Of a stretch of DNA of 31,165 nt, positions 1 to 11,644 are shown one piece after another; position 1 is the first letter of the stretch, and the number at the start of each line of letters is the position of its first letter. This DNA comes from Sperchopsis tessellata (taxonomy: Eukaryota; Arthropoda; Insecta; Coleoptera; Hydrophilidae). Under the pieces are notes generated by a model. The model ran no database searches, was not told the DNA's origin, and saw only the letters and a program-made list of their open reading frames with translations. Location: contig JAWQRN010000341.1 of assembly GCA_033557685.1 (NCBI GenBank), positions 1 to 31,165 on the forward strand. Direction: 5' to 3'. A program made the translations under genes and the position numbers.

Positions 1-85
1 GAAGTAACATCACTCGCCTTGAAAATGTCCCTTGCAACAGTGGACGAAACGTCGGCACTTGTCAGAGCCTCTACATGATTTGACA
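1..85 (+). repeat. Dispersed repeat copy, cut by window start
   Basis: Positions 1-81 match 30847-30927 in the same orientation with about 7 differences. The core (GGACGAAACGTCGGCAC near 41-57) is also found inverted at 29008-29040, and a relative lies near 18058-18140. The end of the family is not visible because the window starts here. Elements with a GAAACGTCGG core are common in the 3' parts of LINE and Penelope-like retroelements, so a retroelement fragment is the likeliest identity, but the superfamily is not established. Confidence 0.75.
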
Positions 86-1250
86 TGATATATTACTCCA
101 TACAAAAGTCTCATTAAAACTACAACTTTTGAATCTATACATCTGTTTAAGATAGCCACTGTCAACTGATTTTTAAGAAACCACATTGGTTAAGTATGTA
201 TCAAGAAAAATAAACAGCAGGGTCAGTTTGGATACTTAACTTTGTATTTGTAGCAAGAATATAAAAGTATGTGAATGAAGAATAATGAGTTTGAAAGGAA
301 ATGTGACTATTTTTATATATCCATGAATTCTCTGACGATCTTACCTACATAAAATATTTTGGAAGACAGGATAGAACTTTGTTTGATTGAACAGGATCAG
401 ATATCCATTACTTGAATGGTTTAAATTCAAAAGTGTCAGAATTATTAAATAGTAAATATGTCATTTATCATGAAATTCATAAAGACCTATGTTTGTGTTA
501 TTGAGAAGGAAATATGACCGGTTTCTGTGAAATTTGATATTTATTTTTAAATGCTTTCTATGTCTATGACTGCTGTGTTATAACAGTATTTAATTTATGT
601 TTGGTATATTGTTAATTTAATTTCAATTCCTGTTTTATAATAACTTTCTTAAATGCTTGTAGTATTTATGTAACTAGATAAATGATTAAGTTCATCTGGT
701 AATAAAACATTGAATTTATAAAATAAAGCTACATTTTTACAATATGTCATAGATTAAAGAGTCTAGCTCTCTAGAATTTACAGAATTATTTAAAAAAAAA
801 CATGGTTTTATATTAGGAATTTTTTTTTGGTATTCGCTTGTTTTGATTTGCAGTTACACATTAGAACCAGTGTCTATATTTACAATTTCAAAATCAAATT
901 GTAACCATAAGTCTTATACAGATATTAAATATACTTTTTTACGTCTGGTTTTCTACGTAGACATTTCATATCATATATGAAGACTGTAACATAAAACTTA
1001 CTGTTTGTTAATAAATACTGGTTAGTAGATGTATCCAAAGCAACACAAAACTTCAGCGTACATTTGGTTGTGATTTTCTGACATTAGTAGCAGCGCATAC
1101 TTTTCGAGAAATGAATCTTTCCTTTTTCGTATATTTTTACTTATACATAAAAATATTTAACCAAATGTAATAATTCGATTTAAAGAAGCTGGTACTTTGT
1201 CGATCTCGAATGGTTTTTGTGGACCTCAGCCAGCTTTGGTCTATTAATAA
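86..1250. other. AT-rich non-coding stretch
   Basis: No supported open frame on either strand. Two AATAAA-like hexamers occur near 702 and 721, which could be the end of a transcript from beyond the left edge, but no upstream coding sequence is present to support this. Positions 1190-1245 may hold the flank or tail of a repeat. Otherwise nothing is recognisable. Confidence 0.5.
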
Positions 1251-1656
1251 TAGATAGATAGATAGATTTATTCAAACTAAAATATTACAGTTTCTTGTCA
1301 AATGAAAAATACAGTAACAATACATAACAGAACTCCAACCAAAATAGTAGAAAAAAGGTCATCATTCACCAGCCAGCCACTCACAAAATACTCCTGCACT
1401 GTGTAGAATGGATTAGCAGTAAAGGAGTTCCGCAATCTCCCAATGAGAAGGTGTTCCGATAGTCTTTTCCATTCTTGTGGTAGTTTGTTGTAAACACGCA
1501 TCCCACTAAATTGCGTATACTGAACATTCAACCTTGCAAACGGCATGGTCAAATCACTTACACCACTAGTGTTGTAATTATGGATGCTGAATCTCACAGC
1601 GTAGTTACTGTAGTAGTAACTAATGTTTATTAAACTTAAAAATTCGAAATAATACA
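1251..1656 (-). mobile_element. LINE A, 3' part: C-terminal end of reverse transcriptase ORF and tail
   Basis: On the minus strand a 119-codon frame (1657 down to 1298) encodes the typical C-terminal block of jockey/CR1-type reverse transcriptases: HNYNTSG..DL..PFARL, then QFSGMRVYNKLPQEW, then FYTVQEYF. It is followed by a short 3' UTR and a microsatellite tail, four TAGA units on the plus strand at 1251-1266, as expected for a LINE 3' end. The 5' continuation is not adjacent: it lies at 2541-2965, beyond another inserted LINE fragment. The copy is 5'-truncated and dead. The clade is inferred from motif shape only. Confidence 0.8.
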
Positions 1657-2540
1657 TTCATTCAAAAATTGCAAACTAACCTAATGTCCCTTCTCCAATG
1701 CCCTCACGCCACATTTTTTTCTCCATAATATGTTTCTCACTCATTTGAGCTCCTCACCATTTTCTCCCAAACCACTTCCACTCTCCTTTGATCCTGTATA
1801 TCCCTAGCATTATTCCCACACTCTGTCAGCAGATGTTCCATTGCTCAAGACCCTCTTCAGAGAACCTACACACCTTTTCTTCCTATGTTAGCCATCGCGC
1901 CCTCGATCATTTCTTATTACTACACCTAAAACGAGCCACAGTGCTGATATCCATACTTGCATTCTTCAAATAATTTGGGATTTCTTTAGCAAATTTTCTG
2001 TATACATTGTTACTCTGAATCTTATTACATATCAAGTGATGTTGAATTTGTTGCTTTCTGTTAGTTAATTCCTCGACCATACTCCATCCATTCCGTCTCA
2101 TTATTTCTATTTCTTCCTTCGCATATCCTCTCTTTCTATAAAATTGTCTATTGTAACGGTCCAATCTCTGTATTTCCATCCATGCACACTTTCCATATCT
2201 GTTTTCATCTGCATTTCTGGTCTTCTCCTCATATTACATTGCTTTCTTCCTCTCAGTGATATATATTCTGTAGGTTCGGCTCGGCCAGAATCAAGTAGCC
2301 TGGTGTTTTGTTCAATTCCAGTGTCCACTTGATCTATTGCATCTGCATCTTCTCCAGTCGTTCCTTCAGCCTGAAGCCCTAGACCTCAACCGCATACAAC
2401 ACAATAGAAAAATATAAACCCAAGTAATCATACTGTTTGACTGTTTCAATTATGCCGTTATTCCACTTCCAATCTACAACCTCTCGTCTGCCAGAGTAGT
2501 TACTGAATGATCTTATAACTCGAACGGTCAAATTATAAGG
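1657..2540 (-). mobile_element. LINE B fragment nested in LINE A
   Basis: Minus-strand conceptual translation in several broken frames gives the distal part of a second, different LINE ORF. In order there is GRREVVDWKWNNGIIETVKQ with QYDYLGLYFS (about 2505-2413), a thumb-like block YAVEV*GFRLKERLEKMQMQ (about 2395-2335), VARFRCSN (about 1940), and a decayed zinc-knuckle of CRFC-x-EHLLTEC type (about 1875-1818) in which the second Cys codon reads Ser. Internal TAG stops and frameshifts show it is inactive. WKW...YLG and C-terminal CCHC blocks are typical of R1/I-group LINEs in insects. A TACA at 1653-1656 and another at 2541-2544 flank it. Confidence 0.75.
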
Positions 2541-2965
2541 TACAGAGATTGCGATGTCATAATCTTGTATTTCTTAAATAGTGTTCTACACGATATATAT
2601 TTAGCAGCACATGCAATAGCACGAATCTCCAATTTGTTTCATAAGAAATACTTTCTGGGCATGACTAGATCCCCACCATAATATCATTCTGTAAAATAAG
2701 TTGGGGTGAAATAAAGCAAAATTCTTGCCTCTTTCACCCCAACCACTTGTGGTATTCTTCTAACCTCATAAACTGCACCTACCAAACTTGAGCACAGTTG
2801 TTTTAAGTGCGGATACCATGTCAACAGCGTGTCAAGATGATGCCCAGTACTCGACATTCTCCACCATGAAGCTCTATATTTCTTCGGCTTGTCGTGAATG
2901 GTTTTATTATCATTTAATATAAACTCATTGCTAAAAAACCACTTCTCAGCCTCATCTATATATAA
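2541..2965 (-). mobile_element. LINE A, 5' part: reverse transcriptase palm/thumb remnant
   Basis: Minus-strand reading from 2965 to 2541, in at least three frames, gives a recognisable LINE reverse-transcriptase region. It has DEAEKWFFSNEFILNDNKT, then VLGIILD, LLTWYPHLKQLCSSLVGAVY, EVRRIPQVVGVKEAR, FHPNLFYRMILWWGSSHAQK, EIRAIACAA and TLFKKYKIMTSQSLY. These match the usual order in jockey/CR1-like elements (KWF..N.L.LN..KT, LG..LD..LTW..H, LCSSL, ALRR, YFALFH..L.YGI.LWG, I..A..R...LFK...ILT..SLY). It ends abruptly at SLY, and the next residues of the family (YFEFL) resume at 1656. Roughly 150 bp separate its 5' edge from the splice acceptor of the giant exon. Confidence 0.8.
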
Positions 2966-3079
2966 AATATTCTAGGCTTTAAAACTTATGATTCTTGGTA
3001 TGTAATAACTATTATTCTAATGTCCGAAATTTTTATTAAAAATGTATCTTGAACCACATGGCATGTAACTTAAAAATAT

Positions 3080-3122
3080 TATTATTATTCTCAAAAATTT
3101 CTTGTTTTTGCTTTTTCAGATC
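3080..3122 (+). promoter_or_regulatory. Splice acceptor (AG 3118-3119) just before the first ATG of the giant exon
   Basis: A pyrimidine-rich run (TTTCTTGTTTTTGCTTTTTC) leads to CAG at 3117-3119, followed by ATCATGAAC. The ATG at 3123 is only 3 nt into the exon, so an upstream exon, either 5' UTR or coding, must exist. None is recognisable between 1 and 3080, so it probably lies outside the window. The frame can be opened a few codons further upstream, but those codons are the polypyrimidine tract and are unlikely to be translated. Confidence 0.7.
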
Positions 3123-6100
3123 ATGAACTTTGCAAATGAAGTGCCTGCACCAGATCGTATATTCTCAAGGGATGGTAAAGAATTCTTTCCTTGTAACTTC
3201 TGCGATAGAATCTTCAGATATCAAAAGAGCTTACACACCCACAAACTCAAGAGTCATTATCAAAATGTTAACACAGAAGATACGCATGATGCTTATGATG
3301 AATCGCCCACCATCTACCTGCAACCTATCCCAGGTTATTCACCGACTAAGTCAAACAACTGCTATTACTTGAACAGCAGTGTAGCTTCACAAACCACAGA
3401 AGATATCCGAAGATGGTCTTCTTCAGACTTCAACAGTGGAGGGAGTGTCATAAGAACCCCTCCTATTCCTCAGCAAAAAAGTACAAGCAAGGCTAGTGAT
3501 CAATCAAAGAAGATACATAAACACATACAGAACTTAAACCAAAGTCAAAAAATTAACAATAATGAAAGAGCTTCTTCCAGTTTAATTAAAGATGATATCT
3601 GCGGCGTAATTGAAATAAATGATGACGATGAAGAGGGTGGAAAACCTATTACGAAAAAACAACACAATGATGCACAGAGAAAGAGTTTAAAGTCTGTCAT
3701 AGAAACCATCGTTGATGAAAAACTAAAACAAGTGGGTCTTCTTCGTGATTCAGGTGGTAATTCTGTAATAACAGATCAACTAGCCCAAAACATCATGGAA
3801 AGTGTTAACATAGATGACTATTTAGAACAAGAAATTGAATTGGATGAAGAAGATTATCCTGATGTGATTGATATTGATGAAAATTTTGTTGAAAATAACC
3901 CAGATATGGATTTGCAGTGTGCAACCCAAATGGGGCAGGTTAGAGTAGACCCGCAACTTCTAGCAGCAAATAGAAACATCCAATTAAAAGATTTAAGAGA
4001 AAGTCTTCCTGCACAATTTTTTACTAAAACTTCTCCAACCAAAATTTCCCGAAACCTAGAAGGATTCTCTAGAAAGTCCGAAACTATCACCAGAAATTCT
4101 TTAGAAGAGTTAACCTATAAATCTGAAACCTCAGTTCAAAATACTAGTAGTTCAAAATTATTTTCTGAAAATTTCTCTCCAACTGAAAAAGCCTCTGACG
4201 CTAGAAACAAATCCAACAATTCTGGTAGTACAAGTATTCGTCAAACATCTAGAGTTCTAAGAAGTGATTTAGCCAATGTTTGTCTAAGTCCGAAAAAATT
4301 CCAAAGTGAAGGTTCTTCCGAAATTCATTCACAATTAAATGGACCTCCCAATATATTTGAAGAACCTGGTGTACAAAATCCACTGCTTAACTTAATACCA
4401 AAAGGTGCTATTCCAAAGTTGAATATAGGTCCAAAGGGCAATGTAATAATTACATATGACCCTATTGATACAAACTCTTCACTAACCTGTCCTATTGCTA
4501 ATGATAAACTTAATTCCAGCAACGAATTTAACATATCGGATGAAGAAATTGGAGATGTGGATGAACCATCAAACAACTATCATAATTTGATGCTTGATCA
4601 AGGCACAATTCCTATTTCCAGTTATAAATTCAACAGTGAAATTGACGTTATACCACGACCTGAAAGTACATCCACTGTGACATCATCGCAAAGTATAGCT
4701 GAAAGGATACAAAAATTCAATCAGTCCCAAAGAGCTATAAATTACATGAAATCAAAACATGTTTCCACGAGTCTCCCAAAGAGTTCTGAAAATTTAACTA
4801 GTTTTGAAAATTCAATTTTTCAAAAGCCTCACAGTTTGGTGAATCCTAGAATCACGATTGGCCCCAACGGCCAACCTACTGTAACATATGACATAAACTC
4901 TACAGACCCCGAAAGTTTTTTGTCAAGTTTTAACACTACAAATCCTGCTTGCAGAAAAGACATTTTAAGGAATGCAGCTGTACAAAAAGAAATGCCAATG
5001 GAATATACTCATGACGTGGATGAGAACTGTACACTGGGTATTGTGCAGGAAAAACAAATATTAAGAAATACAAAGCCACCTACTGAGTTTAAAGCCCACA
5101 ATTCTAAAAATTCAAATTCATCGAGTAAAAAAGCTTATGAAGTTAAAATAAGTGATACTAATGTTATCAAATTATATGGAGAACCCAAACTTGTTATTGG
5201 ACCGAATGGTGTACCTATTATTACTGATTACATTGTTATTGATGACCCAGATTCGGAAATAATACACGACAAAATAAACAAACCTAACAATGAGACCCCA
5301 AAATCTAAAGATACAGGTGTTATTGTTCTTCCTGATAGCCCAGTTGAATCCAACAAATATAGTTCAGAGATTGGAAAAGGAAATAAATCTTTGTCTTCAT
5401 CAACAAAAAATGTTGCAAAAATAAATGTTAAGAATGCACCAGAAACAATAACTCTAACTGATGATGAGAATGCTTCTATTGATATTAGTACGCAAATTGA
5501 TCACAGAAAATCAACGACGAAAAAACCATTACCGGAATTAATTCCCAGAAAGTTAATGACTAAAACAAGACACCAACAGAAAACAACACATACGAAGGGA
5601 AAACAGAAACATCAAGAGAAACCAAAAGGCAATTCCAATGATAAGAGAACGCCACCTCGTACAAATTATGTGAGAAAGTTAAGAAATCGTGAAACTAAAC
5701 CAGTCAACAACCAAGAATTAGCAATACCTAAAATAATAGAACACGAAGTAACTACCAGTGAATCAAATATGCTTAAATTAAAAATCCGACCAATATCTCG
5801 AAACCCAAGTGATGATAATGATATTATTAATTTGGAGAAGGCAGAAAGTGATGGTACTAATTCCGGATATGTTACTGAAGAAGAAGAACCATCAACATTT
5901 AAAACAGTCAGTAGAAAAATGAAAAAATCCAAAAACAGAGATAGAAGGGAAAAACATTCCTTTAGGGTAGTACCTAGATCACGGCATCCATTACGAATGA
6001 AGTTTAAAAAGATCTCTCCGAAAAAGCTAAAAGTTAAAAGAATCTCTCCTTTACGTATTAAAACAGCAAGGATCACACAACAGTCCACCTCTGGAGATGA

Positions 6101-9100
6101 ACTAATTCAATATCACGATGAAATTGTAGATTCCATGTTGTCATCTAAGATTGAAACAAAAGTTTCTATTGAAAACCTAACGGAATCTGGTATTGAGGAA
6201 CCTATGACAATAAAATCTAATATAGTATCCCCTAAATCATCTTTAAAAACTTCTTACACAAGCCTGTCATCTAACGTCAAACAGCTCAATAACAGTGTAG
6301 AGTTGTTATCGGATGGAAATCTATCGGCAGATGTTTATGACTTTATTGATGATGATATACGTGTAAAAAGTGGTGCTAAGAGAAAAGGAAAAACTGCAAA
6401 CAAACCGAAAATTATAAGTAAATATTTCAGTGGTCCTAGGTTGTTACGAAATAAAATATCTGTACCTAAGAAGATCAAACCTCTTAGTGTTACTAGACGA
6501 AAACTTCGAAGTACCTACCAACCACCTTCAGTAAGTGATCCCAAAATCATTGGAGATAATCGAGAAGTCAATATTTCAAACACTACTAAATTACCAATAG
6601 AAGAAAGTATGAAAGTGAATGATGAGCAAAGAAGCAAGAGCCTAGAAAGTATATCGAAAGCAGGTCTCCAAATTATCGACATTGAAAAAGTTTCAGAAAA
6701 CAACTCAAATTCTATAAGAGAGATTCCAACAATTGAAGAAGTAGTGAAGGAAACCCAAGACAATCATGATCCTAACTCTTTAAACACCAATAACATAAAG
6801 AAAGATATGATAAAAGCAAATATTGTTGAGAACAAGGAAGGTACTTCTGAAGATGTCCATGTACCACAAGAAACGATTACAACACCTGAGAAATTAACCA
6901 AAACACTAAGTGTAATCAAAACTACAGCAAATGGTTTAGAAACACCCAAATCAACAAATAACAAACTAAAAGTTTCAAAAAGTAATAATACAGTAAATAC
7001 TGAAGATTTACAAACGCGATTAACTGATGGTACATCTCTTCTTAATAAAAATATTATTGATACCGATAGCACTCCTTCGAAGCGACTTTTGAGAAGTACT
7101 GAAAAATCCCAAGTGTCTTTAGAGCTGAGCGAGGTAAAAAATGAAGAAATTTATAGAATTCCGAAGTCAAGTGAACTAATAACTCAAAAACTGATCAATG
7201 GTGAATCTTCTGGCACACAAGACAAAGTTTCATCCATAACAAATGCAAATATTGTAACTGTTTCGAAAGAAATTGAGCAGCACACAAATTTAGACCAAAT
7301 TGCTAATTGTAATTCTTGGACCCCAACTAAACTAAACAGACCTATGGAAACACCATCGCGTGCTCTAAGAAGTGTTGACAAATATCCTGTGACTAAAGAA
7401 ACTGATATTAAAACTCAGCAGAAAATAGAAGAAAAACCAAATTTACAAATTGAAAACACCTTGAAAATACCTGCTACACAAAAAATTGAAACAAAAAGTT
7501 GTCTCACAAGAGAAGAAAAACAGGAGGCAAGTAAAGAACTTCAACATGAAGAAACAGAGGAAAATAAATCTAAAAAAATACCTGGTACTCCAAAAAGACA
7601 AGGTGTTGAGTATTCTATTACTCCAAGAAGAATTTTGAGAAGTACTGATGAAAATAATATCCCAATTAAATTAATATCTAATATACAATCCATACCAGTT
7701 GAAAACAAACGATCAAACCAAATTAACTCACAAGAATCTCCACTTGATGTAACTAATAAAGATAATAATTTTGCTACAGATACAAAACTTAACTCTAAAA
7801 CCACAGATGAAATTAATAATGTAAATACAAATTTCCAGAAAACAAAAACTCCACCTCTTTTGAAAACTATAAACAAAACAAGCAAATTAAACTACGTACC
7901 TATTATTCCATCAACATCTCTAGACGTTTATGATTTCAAAGATGATGAAGACTCAGAACTCTCTCCTAATGGGTCTACATTCACGCCGAAGAGTAGACTA
8001 AAAAGAAAATTTGGCTCAAGTACTAGTCCTGTTGGAACACCTAAAACAGCAAGCAAAAAAACGAGATTAAGTTTTAACAATATTGTTGAAGTTTCTTCTA
8101 AGAAAAGTCCTACTGTAATAAGTGATAATTTAAAAACAAATGAAAATGAACTTAGTAAACCTGTTGAAAGGACCAAAATAGCTGAAAAATCCACCATTGA
8201 GCAACTCGAGATTTCTAAAATAAGTAGCAAAAAAATTGACATAATTAAAAGTAAGTCACCGGATAGAAAGAACAGTACTCTGATTGAAAGTGAATCTAAA
8301 ATTGTCATCCATAGTGATATTATACTGAAAGGAAAAGATGAAAAAATTGTTGATAGTCAAGTCAACAAACCTAAAACAACTAATAAAAAACAAAAGAACT
8401 TAAAAGAGTTGAAAAGTATTCTAAATGATTTGGATGCTATAAGTACAGTACAGGAAATTAGTTTAACTTCACCAAGAAAAACGAGAAACTCCTTGGGAAA
8501 ATTGAAGAGCTTCTTAACAACTATAGAACCTCTCAGTCAACCATACCAAGGTAGAAAACAAAAACAAAATAAAGACTCGCAGGAATCGTGTAAAATTGTC
8601 GTGCAAGCAGAAGTGCATTATTGCTCTACAGATGAGCCAAAAAGAGGGGTCAAAACTTTGGTCGTTCAAAATTCAACAAGTAACAAAACAATAGAAATGT
8701 CTCAATCGGCATTAAAAGTTGACGAATTCACTCAAACTGATTTAGATACTATTTGCATTATTGAAAGTTCTCAAAAAGAAAAATCCTCTCATACGAAAAC
8801 CAAAGTGATCCCAAAGAAAACCTCATTTTCAGTTAAAGCAACTTTAAAAGAAAAACAAATTGATTTGGATGCTATTTCAATTGATCCTATTCAGGAAAAG
8901 AAGAACGTTACTTCTAAACCAAGATCCCATGATAGCAAGGAAAACAAAAAATCTATTCAAGGAAATAAATTGAAACAAACCAAGAAATCTAATTTAGCGA
9001 AATTTGGCAAAGAACAACAGAGTCTTATAAGGAAGCAGCGGCTAAGAAGCATAAAGAGTCTTCCAAAACAGCGTATTAATGTTCGGCGAAAAAGTAAACT

Positions 9101-11644
9101 ACAAACTCAAACAAAATTAAAAGTTATTTCAAAACGAACTAATAAGAAAACAACTGAATCAAAATCAGAGAAAATTCAGCTAAACACTGATACTAAAATA
9201 AAAAAAGAAATTAAGTTGGAAGACAATGCTGATAGTGAAGTTGAGTTTCAACCGTTTTACACTGGTATTTCAGATGTAATAACAGTTAAAGAAGAAATTA
9301 AAAGTGAAGATGAAAATTATATTGACAACCAAACAGAAATAATTGTAACAAATAAAAGCATTAAAGATACAAGGCTTAATACTAGGAAGAATGTCACAAA
9401 TAAAGATAAAATAAAAGAACTTGAAAACATAACAACTGAAGCTAATCCTATTAGCACTGCAACATTTTATTCTAAAAAACCTACGGAAACAATTTCAAGC
9501 ACCAAAAGGCCCACAGCAGAAATATTTAGGAAAGAAAGCAAACACAAAAAGCATTCTACAAACACCAAAAGTGCTAGTAAACCGAAAATTTTAAAAAGAA
9601 TTACCAAATTTCAAAAACTGAAGGAGGGCATAGATGAAAAAGATATTAAAACTTTGGTACAAAATCGCATACTAAGATCCGGACTGAAAAATCTTACGAG
9701 TCGTTCATTAAGAATGCTTGAAAGAAACGCAGAGCTTGAAGTAAATTCAAAGGCTGAGAAACCGAAAGAGGATCAAACAAAAACAAATTCATTTGATAAA
9801 AACCAGCAAAAAGTTTTCTCTAGTGAAAAGGAAGCACAAATTGAAACACGCACAAACCGTTTAGTGAATTCAGACGATAAGTTGGACACATCTGAAAAAG
9901 AGCTTAGAAATTCTAAGAAAATTGTTGAAAAGTGGATTGAGGGTGATCGGATTGAAACACGCACAAATCACGCACAATCAGATGAAGGAAGATATGAGCA
10001 TAATGAAAGTACTTTGAAAGATACCATTCTACTAAAAAATGAAGAAAAGGCATTGAAAGGAAAATTAGGCCAATATAACAAAAGCTCAAAGTCACCTAAA
10101 GAAAATAAGGTACTAGAAGAAATTCCAAAACAACGATTTCAGAATTTAACCTCACCTAAGGAAGAATTTAAATTACAAAAAGAAGATCCCAAAATACCAA
10201 AAGAAATTTCAAAACATCAAAGCAAAGTACTGTTAACGAAAAAAGATGATACAAAATATAAAAAACTTTCCAAACAACAAGTACTTATAAGAGATGAAAA
10301 TCAAAAACAACCACGAAATAGAACAAAAATTGTTTCGAAAATTGTAAAAACTCGACTGCTAAGGGGAGAGAACGGCTCGAGTAGAACTCAAAGTAGCAAT
10401 GACATTGTGGAAAGTATAGAAGTAGTTGAAGGCAAGAAAAGTCTAAATGCACAAAACACTTTAGTTGATAGTTACTTAGGTCATGATAACACAAATGAAA
10501 ATTCTAAAAAAACTGAGAAACATGATGAAAAATCTCTCAGAAGGTTCACTAGGAGCAAAACAACTGATTTAAACACAATTCGTACAACACGAGGCAAAAA
10601 GCACATTATACAATCCAAATTGAAATTAGAAAGGAACCTAATTGATAAAAACTATAAAAAAAGAGGTCGCCCTAAAAAATTCACAGATTTTGTCAAAACA
10701 AGTAATATTATACCGGCGAAAAATTCTAAACAGAAAATCCCTAATGATAAGTTTGAATCGAAAAGTTTAGAAAAAAAACTAGCTACCACTGAAAATGAGA
10801 ACAAGATTTTGGAAAAAGGGGCTCAAAATTTTGCTCATAACGAAGTAGAACGTAGCTTAAAGCCTTCGACTTCTAACATAAATAAAAATTCTCCCTCACC
10901 GATCGTGTTTATAGCTAAACAAAATAAAAGTTTTAAAGTACCTGATATTTCTGAAATCAAAGTTGAAGGTAACGGTAAAAAACGACCTGGGAAACCCAAA
11001 TGTAACATTGAAAATAAAAGAAAATTAAGAGACGTTATTGTACCAAAAGTTGAGTTCAAAACCCAACCATTATATTCCATTAAAATTGATCTTACCACTG
11101 ACGAAACAGTTAAGGTAGTAGATGTAGTTGAGTTAACATCAGATAGTGAAGATGAAGACTTTAAACCTGTAGTAAAATCAATGACTGCGAGAATAAAGAC
11201 TGATATAATTGGTGATCAAGGTTCTTCTAAATCTAGGAAAACATTATCACGTTCCTGCTATAAAGGACCTAAGGGTCTTTTAAATACTTTGACAAACCAG
11301 AAAAATAAATCAATAAATGCTCCCAATTCCAAGAAAACGTGTAAAGTTAAGACGAAAAATGCTTCACAAAATGGAAAAACAAATATTACTAAACAAAGAG
11401 GGAATCATAAAGATAGTTCTAAAACGAAGAAAATTTACGATGATTTGAATTTAGATGATATTGATGTTCCTTATCCTGTGATTGGTGCTGAAGTTGACTG
11501 TATTGTGATCAATAATGAGCATGTTTGTTCGAGGTGTGGCAAGGTGTGTAAAGATTTCATTGAGTTTGAAGTTCATAAGAAACGACATCGGATACGGTTA
11601 CAATTTGACGATGAACAACTAGAAAAATACGATGCTATATTCAG
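3123..11644 (+). CDS. Giant C2H2 zinc-finger protein, large exon (residues 1-2841)
   Basis: One uninterrupted frame encodes residues 1-2841 of a protein of about 2899 aa; the rest is in the exon at 13325. Visible parts: C2H2 finger C24/C27/H40/H45; acidic hydrophobic cores resembling SUMO-interaction motifs (VIEIND at 162, VIDID at 248, VVDVVELTSDSEDE at 2665); three IGPNG-type repeats (430, 574, 687); VYDF..DD acidic motifs (1070 and 1601); about ten RxLR[SN] motifs; PsiKxE sites (2026-2033, 2055-2062); an AT-hook-like RGRP (2514-2517) in a basic run; and a second finger C2802/C2805/H2818/H2822. The middle is rich in K, S, T, N, E and I and is probably disordered. Together these suggest a nuclear, DNA- or chromatin-binding protein (inference). 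The start is ATG 3123, just after a splice acceptor; an upstream coding exon cannot be excluded. Fingers lack TGEKP linkers. An open frame this long in AT-rich DNA implies selection. No orthologue recognised. Confidence 0.93.
4410..5255 (+). repeat. Three diverged IGPNG protein repeats in the zinc-finger gene
   Basis: Residues 430-446 (PKLNIGPKGNVIITYD), 574-598 (PRITIGPNGQPTVTYD then a DPES tail) and 687-711 (PKLVIGPNGVPIIT then a DDPDS tail) share the pattern P-[KR]-[LI]-x-I-G-P-[NK]-G-x-x-x-[IV]-T, followed by an acidic/Ser segment. Spacings are 144 and 113 residues. The DNA copies are diverged, so the repeat is old and kept at protein level. Probably a short binding motif; I know no named domain for it. 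Confidence 0.8.
7059..7646 (+). repeat. TPxRxLRS repeats, about 90 residues apart
   Basis: The motif T-P-x-x-R-x-L-R-S-[TV]-[DE] or a close variant appears with its RxLRS core at residues 1321, 1413 and 1503, a near-regular 90-residue period. The second and third are each preceded by another TP[TK] about 11-13 residues upstream. Scattered single relatives (R-x-L-R-[SN]) occur at 377, 851, 1106, 1126 and 2182. Thr-Pro next to basic residues would fit proline-directed kinase sites, but that role is inference. Confidence 0.7.

Noticed and set aside
30..60. GGACGAAAC resembling part of a hammerhead ribozyme core
   Set aside because: No CTGANGA partner at a suitable distance in any of the repeat copies, so the fold is not supported.
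1251..1266. TAGA microsatellite as an independent locus
   Set aside because: Its position at the end of LINE A makes it the element's 3' tail rather than a separate feature.
1788..2332. Plus-strand frames of about 60 codons in the LINE region
   Set aside because: Antisense to the minus-strand LINE B relic.
3102..3122. Frame extension upstream of ATG 3123
   Set aside because: These codons (from a TTG at 3102) lie in the polypyrimidine tract and AG of a splice acceptor, so they are probably intronic.
3130..3372. 80-codon plus-strand frame overlapping the first zinc finger
   Set aside because: It overlaps the proven finger-coding frame and has no support of its own.
3854..11098. Many minus-strand frames of 60-140 codons inside the giant exon
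   Set aside because: They mirror the sense frame of a K/N/S/T/E-rich protein. They are rich in L, F, S and I, have no family signals, and are shadows.
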